A DNA stretch of 5,846 nt from the NCBI GenBank assembly GCA_964546835.1, contig CAZJKW010000127.1:1-5846 (forward strand), in the 5' to 3' direction. Source of the DNA: JAHCHL01 sp964546835 (GTDB taxonomy: Bacteria; Armatimonadota; Fimbriimonadia; Fimbriimonadales; ATM1). This document shows, one piece after another, positions 1 through 5,846 of the stretch. How positions within the stretch are numbered: the first letter of the stretch is position 1; every line of letters starts with the position of its first letter. The notes beneath the pieces were generated by a model. The model ran no database searches and had not been told where the DNA came from. It was given only the letters and a program-made list of their open reading frames with translations. The position numbers were made by a program, and so were the translations under genes.

Positions 1-1301
1 TCGGCTGCTCTCATGATGCTATCTGCAATTCGAATTGGGTCATGGCGGACAACATCTGATTCTGAGATTAAATTTGCGGCGATAGATTTTAGGCCCATGG
101 CTCGAATTCTGTCTGTATCCGGTTCGACAAAATCTTGTCCTACCTCGGCATATCTGTTTAACAAGTAAGCGTTAGGTCGTGCTTTGTTTGTCATTACATA
201 ATCAAAGACTCTTTTTCCGACGTTTGCTTCGATAGCGTGAACATGGTCACTTGCTGTGAATTGGTCAGATTCTCCGGGTTGCGTCATCACGTTGCAAACA
301 TAAACTTTCATCGCTTCAGATTTTTCCAATGCTTCCGCAATGCCGGGAACGAGCAATGGCGGAATTACGCTTGTGTAAACGGAGCCGGGCCCGATGACAA
401 TGATGTCGGCGTCTGCGATTGCTTTAATTACTTCGGGCAAGGGTTCAATTTCCGAAGGTTCCAAGTAGATTCTTCGAATTCTCAAGCGTGAATTTACAAT
501 TTTTGTTTCACCACAAATTTCGCTTCCGTCCTCCATGATTGCGCGGAGTTTGACGTGGCTTAACGTTGCGGGCAGGACTCGACCTCTGATTGCAAGGACG
601 CGACTAATTTCTTGAATGGCATGATCGAAGTCTCCGGTGATGTCCACCATCGCAGCGATAAGCAAGTTTCCTGTGCTGTGACCACTAAGGGAGCCGGATG
701 CGCCCTCGAAGCGGTGTTGAAACAAGTCTGAAATTTGTTTTTCTGCATCTGCAAGTGCGACGAGGCAGTTTCGAATGTCACCGGGCGGAAGAATTTTTTT
801 GTCGGAAACGAGGCGACCGCTTGAACCGCCGTCATCCGTTACGGTTACGATGGCCGTGATTCGGCTTGTTTTGGTTTTTAGCCCTCGTAGAAGCGTTGAT
901 AGACCTGTTCCACCACCGAGCGCAACGATGTTTGGCCCGACGGAAAGTGCTTGTCTTTTCATAAATGTGTTAATGAACTTTCCTTTGTAACTTGGATCAA
1001 TTAAGAGCATTAAATCTCGAAATGTTTGTTTTGCACCGACAAATGCGATATATCCGCCGAGGATAAGAAGTGCACCTCCGCCGAAATGTTTTGCTGTTGG
1101 AATATTTTCGGGAGAAAAGAAAACTGCAAAAAGTTTTGAGACCCAAAAATCAACCCATGAAAGGAAAGGAAGTAAAAGAAAATTGGAAGAGAGCGCAATG
1201 CCTGCAATCAGTAAAATGATGCCAAACGAAAAGCGATAAAGGGCTTTACGCAAGTTTGATGCGTTTTCGAGCCACCGTTTAATTCTTCTTGGTTTGCTCA
1301 T
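1..1301 (-). CDS. yvcK: YvcK/CofD-family UDP-sugar-binding protein with N-terminal membrane module (3' end outside window)
   Basis: Reading leftward from ATG at 1301-1299, the frame is open for 433 codons and runs off the window. The N-terminus is basic (MSKPRRIKRW), followed by two hydrophobic segments at about residues 24-47 and 73-90, so the catalytic-like domain should lie on the cytoplasmic side. The rest is a full YvcK Rossmann domain: GGGTGLS at 129-135, DDGGSSGRL at 156-164, PPGDIRNC at 172-179, GHSTGN at 207-212, GPGSVYT at 304-310 and RHDP at 419-422, the last being close to the usual C-terminus, so only a short tail is missing. Known family role: YvcK of Bacillus subtilis and its mycobacterial homologue bind UDP-GlcNAc and are needed for growth on gluconeogenic carbon and normal cell shape; the fold is related to CofD (2-phospho-lactate transferase), but no transferase reaction is established for YvcK. 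The start overlaps the stop of the upstream membrane gene by four bases. No Shine-Dalgarno is visible upstream, so coupling to the preceding gene is likely. Family assignment is firm; membrane anchoring is inferred from hydrophobicity. Confidence 0.95.
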   Translation of the reverse strand, partial: MSKPRRIKRWLENASNLRKALYRFSFGIILLIAGIALSSNFLLLPFLSWVDFWVSKLFAVFFSPENIPTAKHFGGGALLILGGYIAFVGAKQTFRDLMLLIDPSYKGKFINTFMKRQALSVGPNIVALGGGTGLSTLLRGLKTKTSRITAIVTVTDDGGSSGRLVSDKKILPPGDIRNCLVALADAEKQISDLFQHRFEGASGSLSGHSTGNLLIAAMVDITGDFDHAIQEISRVLAIRGRVLPATLSHVKLRAIMEDGSEICGETKIVNSRLRIRRIYLEPSEIEPLPEVIKAIADADIIVIGPGSVYTSVIPPLLVPGIAEALEKSEAMKVYVCNVMTQPGESDQFTASDHVHAIEANVGKRVFDYVMTNKARPNAYLLNRYAEVGQDFVEPDTDRIRAMGLKSIAANLISESDVVRHDPIRIADSIMRAA

Positions 1302-1666
1302 TCGCTTTGTGTAACAAGGGGTTTACGCAAAAGTCCGATAAAAATTCCAATGAGTACGCTGCCGACTGCTGCTGCGATCCAATCGTTTACTTTGAAGCCG
1401 AGATTTTGTTGACCGACCCACCACAAAAGCAATGCATTGATGACAAAGTGCATGAGTCCAAAGGTAAGACAATTCAAGGGAATGGTTAAGATTTTCAGAA
1501 TGGTTCCTATGGTTGCGTGAACCAGGCCGAGTAGTGCTACTCCAAGAAACAGTTGACCCGGCTGATTCCAATCTGCTGAAAACCCGAGTCCAATTGCTGA
1601 GCAAATCGTTGCGGAAACAACCACGGCGATAACGCTGATGACCCAATAGAGAAGTAGCCGTACCAT
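1298..1666 (-). CDS. Small four-helix membrane protein, phage holin family 4_2 / YvlD-like
   Basis: This 122-residue protein begins MVRLLLYWVISV and has four predicted membrane helices at about residues 4-26, 39-57, 61-83 and 95-113. The third carries the family hallmark: a proline and leucine-rich stretch running into LTFGLMHFVINALLLW, followed by GFKVNDW, as in PF04020 (phage holin 4_2, including B. subtilis YvlD). Despite the family name, chromosomal members are not known to be lytic holins, and I infer no lysis role; there are no phage genes nearby. I chose ATG at 1666 because family members normally start directly at the first helix. Longer in-frame starts at 1720 and 1741 would add 18 or 25 polar residues and run into the promoter or coding region of the divergent mutS. 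The stop TGA (1300-1298) overlaps the ATG of yvcK, which suggests a two-gene operon and perhaps a shared envelope function. Family is well supported; exact start and function are not. Confidence 0.85.
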   Translation of the reverse strand: MVRLLLYWVISVIAVVVSATICSAIGLGFSADWNQPGQLFLGVALLGLVHATIGTILKILTIPLNCLTFGLMHFVINALLLWWVGQQNLGFKVNDWIAAAVGSVLIGIFIGLLRKPLVTQSE

Positions 1667-1674
1667 TTTGGGTG

Positions 1675-1680
1675 ATTGTA
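1675..1680 (-). promoter_or_regulatory. Possible -10 element for the leftward holin-like/yvcK operon
   Basis: On the minus strand, 1680-1675 reads TACAAT, five of six matches to TATAAT, and ends eight bases before the bases adjoining ATG at 1666. No recognisable -35 hexamer lies 16-18 bases upstream; the corresponding bases read CCAAGT or similar. Some promoter must lie here or just inside mutS because the genes diverge, but this element is weakly supported and could be chance. Confidence 0.2.
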
Positions 1681-1694
1681 GTCCGAATTGGTGC

Positions 1695-1723
1695 TTGACT
1701 TGGGATTTTGGCTTAGCCATACT
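1695..1723 (+). promoter_or_regulatory. Putative sigma-70-type promoter for mutS-priA
   Basis: TTGACT at 1695-1700 matches the -35 consensus at five of six bases. It is followed by exactly 17 bases and then CATACT at 1718-1723, which matches TATAAT at four of six. The expected transcription start, six to eight bases downstream, falls at about 1729-1731, on or next to the proposed GTG start of mutS at 1730. The transcript would then be leaderless or nearly so. The position in the only intergenic gap supports the call, but no experiment or comparison backs it. Confidence 0.4.
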
Positions 1724-1729
1724 TACCGG

Positions 1730-4306
1730 GTGAAGCCGCACACCCCGATGCTTAGGCAGTACTTTGCAACGAAGGAACGATATCCGGGTGTTCTGATTGC
1801 GATGCGCGTTGGGGATTTTTACGAGTTTTACGGTGAGGATGCTGAGGTTGCAGCTCGGACATTAGAAATTACACTGACCGGGCGCGAAGATGGTCCCAAT
1901 GGGCGGATTGCGATGTCCGGAGTTCCTTATCATTCGGTCGAAAAGTACTTGGCGAGATTGATAGGTGCCGGCTTTAAGGTTGCCCTTTGCGACCAGGTGG
2001 AGGACCCGAAACAGGCGAAGGGATTAGTCAAGCGGGAAGTGACACGCGTTTTAACACCGGGCACTGTGTTGGAAGAAAGCATGTTGCCGCAGACGTCCAA
2101 TAATTTTCTTGCGAGTGCGGTTGCGTCGGATGAAAAATCTGCAGTAAGTTTTTTGGATTTGTCTACCGGAGAATTTTTAGTTACCGAGGTTTGTGGTCCT
2201 GATGCGGAAGAGAAAACCATCCAAGAAATATTGCGATTAAATCCATCGGAATGTTTATTGCCGGAAGAGGCGGAAGAATTTTATGACGTTTTGAGCAAGT
2301 TGACCAAGGTGATGGTTACTCGGGTTCCCAATTTGCATTTTAAGGAACTTAGAAATCGGGTTTTGAAACAGTTTGGAACGCAAAGTTTGATGCCGTTTGG
2401 AATTGAAGATTTGGAAATTGCAACGCGCGCAGCCGGAAACGTTTTGCATTATTTAGACAAAAATTCGATTGAATCGGGACATATTGATAGCATTACCACC
2501 TATTCATTGGGTGAAAAAATGCGATTAGATTTTGCGACGTTGAGAAGTTTGGAGTTAACTTCTAATATGGTTGATGGAACTCGCAAACATAGTTTAATCT
2601 CGACTATTGATTTTACAAAAACGCCGATGGGCGGTCGAAATCTTAAGCGATGGATTGAAGAACCTATGCTTAACAAAGAAATCATTTTAGAACGTCTTGA
2701 TTCTGTTGAGCATCTAAAAAGTAATGGTATTGCGCGGCAAGAAATTCGGGATGTTCTTGAGACGCTTTATGACATTCCGAGATTAGTAAGTCGTTGCGCA
2801 ACCGGAACTGCAAATGCAAGAGATTTAGTTGCATTGAAAACCAGCTTGGGACATTTACCGGAATTGATAACTGCGACGATGAAAATTCCTGACGGAAGAA
2901 TTGTGCAATGTCGAAGGGACATTGATGAATGCGAAGAATTGTTTGTTGTATTAGGCAACGCCCTTGTTGACGACCCTCCGCTTTCAATACGAGACGGCGG
3001 AATGATTCGAGATGGATATGATTATGAATTGGACGCATTTCGAAAATTGGTAAGGGAGGGAAAAGAATACATTGCCGGGTTAGAAACTGCTGAAAGAGAA
3101 TCCACGGGAATTGAGAAATTGAAAGTCGGATTTAACTCTGTGTTTGGGTTTTACTTAGAGGTACCAAAATCAATGATTTCAAAGGTGCCTGATCGATTTA
3201 TCAGAAAACAAACGACTGCAAATGGAGAGAGATATATCACGGCAGAGTTAAAGGAATATGAATCCAAAGTTATGGGCTCAGAAGAGAAAGCGTCCGAAAT
3301 TGAGATGAATGTTTTTAGAAAGTTACGGGAAAAAGTTGCAGAACATTCATCACGATTGTTAAAGACCGCTCGAAGTGTTTCGGAAATTGACGTTTTGCAA
3401 TCGTTGGGCGAAGTTGCAGCGAGATTTGATTATGTCAAGCCGAAAATTTCAGATGAATCGAAAATTGAAATCAGAGGTGGTCGGCATCCAGTTGTTGAAA
3501 GTCAATTCGGTTTGGGGAGTTTTGTTCCGAACGATGTTAAGTTAACCAACGAGTCGAGTTTTGTTGTTTTGACGGGACCGAATATGAGTGGTAAGTCGAC
3601 TTATTTGAGGCAGACTGCCTTGATTTGCTTGCTGATTCAGATTGGCAGTTTTGTTCCGGCGGAATTTGCTGAAATTGGATTGATTGACAGAATTTTTGCT
3701 CGGATTGGTGCACGAGATGAACTTGCAAGTGGGCAATCTACTTTTATGGTGGAAATGACAGAAGCAGCGAACATATTGCACCATGCAAGTGAAAAGAGTT
3801 TAGTCATTTTAGATGAAATTGGAAGAGGTACAAGTACATTTGACGGACTTGCAATTGCGTGGGCAATATCCGAGCATTTATCTGAAAAGGGAACGAAAAC
3901 ATTATTTGCAACGCATTACCACCAACTTAATCATTTAGCAGAACAGTTGAGCAATGTCAAGAATTTTAGAGTTTCTGTTAGAGAAGAAGATGACCGCGTG
4001 ATTTGGTTACACAAAGTTTTGGAAGGTGGAACCGATAGGAGTTATGGAATCCAAGTTGCAAGAATGGCTGGAATTCCGAGAACGGTTTTGGAGCGAGCAG
4101 GGCACGTATTGGCTGAATTGGAAGGAAAAGAAGTATCTATGCCCCGTGTTTCGGCTGAACCAAAACCGTTTCAATTTGCATTGTTTGAGCCGCAAGAGTC
4201 ACCGATTATCAAAAGAATCCGGGAAATTGACACGGCGACGATGACTCCTGTTGAAGCATTGGTTATGTTGGATGAGTTAAAAAAGAGCACATCGGACAGC
4301 AAATGA
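1730..4306 (+). CDS. mutS: DNA mismatch repair ATPase MutS
   Basis: MutS recognises mispaired or small looped bases in new DNA and, with ATP, forms a sliding clamp that recruits MutL. The predicted 858 residues compare with 853 in Escherichia coli. Visible landmarks: the N-terminal HTPM and GDFYE with the mismatch-wedging Phe30-x-Glu32; the clamp-region block GFNSVFGFYLEVP followed by TTANGERYITAELKEYE; Walker A GPNMSGKST at 616-624; the ARDELASGQSTFMVEMTEA signature; Walker B LVILDEIGRGTSTFDG with Asp695-Glu696; the FATHYHQL switch; and the helix-turn-helix segment YGIQVARMAGIP. Near the C-terminus QFALF (815-819) resembles the QxxLF sliding-clamp-binding motif, and the end PVEALVMLDELKK is typical. 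The Phe-x-Glu motif makes this MutS1, not MutS2. GTG at 1730 is chosen because it retains the conserved TPM; ATG at 1748 (852 residues) is the main alternative and TTG at 1688 a less likely one. No Shine-Dalgarno precedes any of them. The stop overlaps the priA start by four bases. No mutL is in the window. Confidence 0.97.
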   Translation: MKPHTPMLRQYFATKERYPGVLIAMRVGDFYEFYGEDAEVAARTLEITLTGREDGPNGRIAMSGVPYHSVEKYLARLIGAGFKVALCDQVEDPKQAKGLVKREVTRVLTPGTVLEESMLPQTSNNFLASAVASDEKSAVSFLDLSTGEFLVTEVCGPDAEEKTIQEILRLNPSECLLPEEAEEFYDVLSKLTKVMVTRVPNLHFKELRNRVLKQFGTQSLMPFGIEDLEIATRAAGNVLHYLDKNSIESGHIDSITTYSLGEKMRLDFATLRSLELTSNMVDGTRKHSLISTIDFTKTPMGGRNLKRWIEEPMLNKEIILERLDSVEHLKSNGIARQEIRDVLETLYDIPRLVSRCATGTANARDLVALKTSLGHLPELITATMKIPDGRIVQCRRDIDECEELFVVLGNALVDDPPLSIRDGGMIRDGYDYELDAFRKLVREGKEYIAGLETAERESTGIEKLKVGFNSVFGFYLEVPKSMISKVPDRFIRKQTTANGERYITAELKEYESKVMGSEEKASEIEMNVFRKLREKVAEHSSRLLKTARSVSEIDVLQSLGEVAARFDYVKPKISDESKIEIRGGRHPVVESQFGLGSFVPNDVKLTNESSFVVLTGPNMSGKSTYLRQTALICLLIQIGSFVPAEFAEIGLIDRIFARIGARDELASGQSTFMVEMTEAANILHHASEKSLVILDEIGRGTSTFDGLAIAWAISEHLSEKGTKTLFATHYHQLNHLAEQLSNVKNFRVSVREEDDRVIWLHKVLEGGTDRSYGIQVARMAGIPRTVLERAGHVLAELEGKEVSMPRVSAEPKPFQFALFEPQESPIIKRIREIDTATMTPVEALVMLDELKKSTSDSK

Positions 4307-5841
4307 AACGCATTTATCAAATTGCGCCCGATGTGGTTGGAATTGATAGTACTTTTACGTATTTGGCAGATGAGAATTTGCATCTAAATTCCGGCGATAT
4401 TGTATTGGTTCCGTTCGGATCACAAAGTGTTGTCGGCGTTGTAATCGAAGAAACTATTGACATGCCCGATTTTAAGTTAAAAGAAGTTTATTCGAAAATT
4501 GAAGGCATATCGTTGCCCCCTGATTTAATGAAAACGGTTGAATTCGTGGAAAAAAACTATTTATGTGCCGCAGGAGCTGCCATTGCAACGGTTATTCCGC
4601 CGGGTATCAGAAGCAGATTGCAAACTTGGTATGAGATTGAGAGCACCGGAAGGATAATCAGTGAAAAAAACGCAATCAAAGAGGGAGCGGATAAAGCCAC
4701 CTTAAAAAAATGGGTTGCAAACGGTGAAGCGAAACGCTTTGCAAAATTGCCGGAAAAGAAGACTCAACGAGCCAAGCACTTTTGTTTGGCGGATTTTTCG
4801 AAAGTTGATTCATACATTGAAAAGTACGCCAAAACTCGAACGGCACAGATAGCTTGTTTGATTTCCCTAAAGAACGCAGTTCCATTTGAGTTATCAAGCG
4901 AAGAAGTTCGGACTCTGACCGGGGTTAGCGATTCGACCGTCGTCAAATTAATTGAAGAAGAGTTGCTATTGCCCGTCAAATTGAAGCCCATTGAACCCAG
5001 CGATACCAAGTTAGAACTTACGAACGAACAGTTGAGGGCACTTAATGAAATTCAGATTGGAATTGACAAAGGAAATGGCAAGTTTTTGCTTCAAGGCATT
5101 ACAGGAAGCGGCAAAACCGAAGTTTACTTGAGGGCGATTGAGCATGCAATGTTTAAAGGCAAAACTTGCCTATATGTTGTTCCAGAAATTTCATTAACGA
5201 TTCAAGTGGTCGCTCAGTTAAAGAAACGATTTGGTGATTCGATTGCCATGTTGCATAGTTTGATGACGGATTCTGAAAGATTAAGCAGTTGGACAAGTGC
5301 AAGGACGGGTAAAGCAAAAATTGTTTTGGGAGCCAGAAGTGCCATTTTTGCGCCTTTAGAAAATATTGGACTCATTGTTGTGGATGAAGAACATGAAACG
5401 AGTTATAAGCAGGAAAACGTTCCACGTTATCATTTACGCGATGTTGCAGAGTTTAGGGCGAAGCAAGTTGGTGCGGCGTTGGTTTTGGGTTCAGCAACCC
5501 CATCGCTTGAATCTCGATATCGTGCGGAAATTGGCGAGTTAGAGCATTTGAGGTTAAATGAAAGGGCGACTCGGGCACTCCTCCCCGAGGTGAAACTGAT
5601 TGATTTAAGAGATGGATTTTCTTCATTAATCAGCTCTGAGTTAAAAACAGAAATGCAAAAAGCGCTGGCACGTGGAGAACAGTCACTACTATTTATTAAT
5701 CGTCGTGCGTATTCAAGTGCATTGGTTTGTAGGGATTGCGGAAAGTCACCTAAATGCCCGAACTGTACATTACCTTTAACCTTTCATCGTTGGAGTCTGA
5801 ACCGTTGCATTCAAGTCCCGTTCCCCGGCACAAGTCACTGA
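4303..5841 (+). CDS. priA: Primosomal replication-restart helicase PriA, prematurely terminated
   Basis: PriA binds abandoned forks and D-loops and reloads the replicative helicase; it is a superfamily 2 3'-to-5' helicase. The ATG overlaps the mutS stop (ATGA). The N-terminal 3'-DNA-binding domain is present (MKRIYQIAPDVV, then SGDIVLVPFGSQSVVGVV), then a winged-helix region around residues 185-225. Helicase lobe 1 has Walker A GITGSGKTEVY from 265, the DEEH box at 361-364 and GSATPS at 396-401. The INRRAYSSALVC segment leads into the zinc module with Cys476, Cys479, Cys485 and Cys488 intact. After LTFHRWSLNRC the sequence no longer fits: the expected CHxC and CPxC pairs are absent and TGA at 5839-5841 ends the protein at 512 residues, against about 730 in typical PriA. 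The second helicase lobe is therefore lacking, and the product as read should not be a working helicase. Identity is certain; whether the stop is real or a sequence error at a contig end cannot be decided here. Confidence 0.93.
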   Translation: MKRIYQIAPDVVGIDSTFTYLADENLHLNSGDIVLVPFGSQSVVGVVIEETIDMPDFKLKEVYSKIEGISLPPDLMKTVEFVEKNYLCAAGAAIATVIPPGIRSRLQTWYEIESTGRIISEKNAIKEGADKATLKKWVANGEAKRFAKLPEKKTQRAKHFCLADFSKVDSYIEKYAKTRTAQIACLISLKNAVPFELSSEEVRTLTGVSDSTVVKLIEEELLLPVKLKPIEPSDTKLELTNEQLRALNEIQIGIDKGNGKFLLQGITGSGKTEVYLRAIEHAMFKGKTCLYVVPEISLTIQVVAQLKKRFGDSIAMLHSLMTDSERLSSWTSARTGKAKIVLGARSAIFAPLENIGLIVVDEEHETSYKQENVPRYHLRDVAEFRAKQVGAALVLGSATPSLESRYRAEIGELEHLRLNERATRALLPEVKLIDLRDGFSSLISSELKTEMQKALARGEQSLLFINRRAYSSALVCRDCGKSPKCPNCTLPLTFHRWSLNRCIQVPFPGTSH

Positions 5842-5846
5842 TGCGC

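Noticed and set aside
237..990. Open frames on the plus strand (237-491 and 775-990) opposite yvcK.
   Set aside because: They are antisense shadows of a strongly conserved coding frame, with no domain or start signal of their own.
1323..1646. 107-codon minus-strand open frame inside the holin-like gene.
   Set aside because: It is a frame-shifted shadow; its sequence is arginine- and serine-rich with no recognisable domain, while the other frame gives a clear PF04020 protein.
1298..1666. Prophage or lysis cassette suggested by the name 'phage holin family'.
   Set aside because: No endolysin, integrase, structural phage gene or attachment repeat is present; the family is common as a chromosomal membrane protein.
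1667..1741. Longer N-terminus for the holin-like gene from ATG at 1720 or 1741.
   Set aside because: The added residues are polar, are not typical of the family, and would overlap the mutS promoter or start; no SD supports either codon.
1728..1745. Small hairpin GGGTG (1728-1732) and CACCC (1741-1745) covering the mutS GTG start.
   Set aside because: A five-base stem with an eight-base loop is expected by chance and shows no extension; not enough to call a regulatory structure.
1930..5009. Several minus-strand open frames of 61-118 codons within mutS and priA.
   Set aside because: Both genes are conserved throughout; these frames lack recognisable motifs and are explained by codon bias on the opposite strand.
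1..5846. A new defence, mobile or RNA-based system.
   Set aside because: All sequence is accounted for by four known families plus a 63-base divergent gap; no direct-repeat array, terminal inverted repeats, tRNA-like or rRNA-like sequence was seen by eye on either strand.

Overview
This is an ordinary bacterial chromosomal segment with four protein genes in two divergent pairs and almost no non-coding DNA. The left pair reads leftward: a small four-helix membrane protein of the phage-holin-4_2/YvlD type (1666 to 1298), then a YvcK-family UDP-sugar-binding protein (1301 to the left edge, last few residues outside the window). The right pair reads rightward: mutS (1730-4306), then priA (4303-5841). 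Within each pair the genes overlap by four bases (ATGA), so each pair is probably one translationally coupled operon. The only intergenic stretch is about 63 bases (1667-1729) and must carry both divergent promoters. No RNA gene, insertion sequence, CRISPR array, riboswitch or clear terminator was seen, and no gene-free stretch exceeds 300 bases.

Organism: a bacterium of moderate, somewhat AT-leaning composition (judged by eye). Two traits hint at lineage. The YvcK protein carries an N-terminal two-helix membrane module before its Rossmann domain, an arrangement I associate with Cyanobacteria, Armatimonadota, Chloroflexota and relatives. None of the four genes has a convincing Shine-Dalgarno sequence. 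I would guess an Armatimonadota-like or other non-Proteobacterial, non-Bacillus lineage, with low confidence; a marker-gene tree of MutS would settle it.

Function: the right operon joins mismatch recognition (MutS) with replication-fork restart (PriA), both genome-maintenance functions. The left operon joins a cell-envelope/central-carbon regulator (YvcK) with a small membrane protein of unknown role. I see no sign of a new defence system, mobile element or other undescribed system.

The main anomaly is at the right edge. PriA is normal up to the first two cysteine pairs of its zinc module. It then loses the remaining zinc-binding cysteines and stops at residue 512, before the second helicase lobe. 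This is either a real truncation/pseudogene or, perhaps more likely, sequence error at a contig end.
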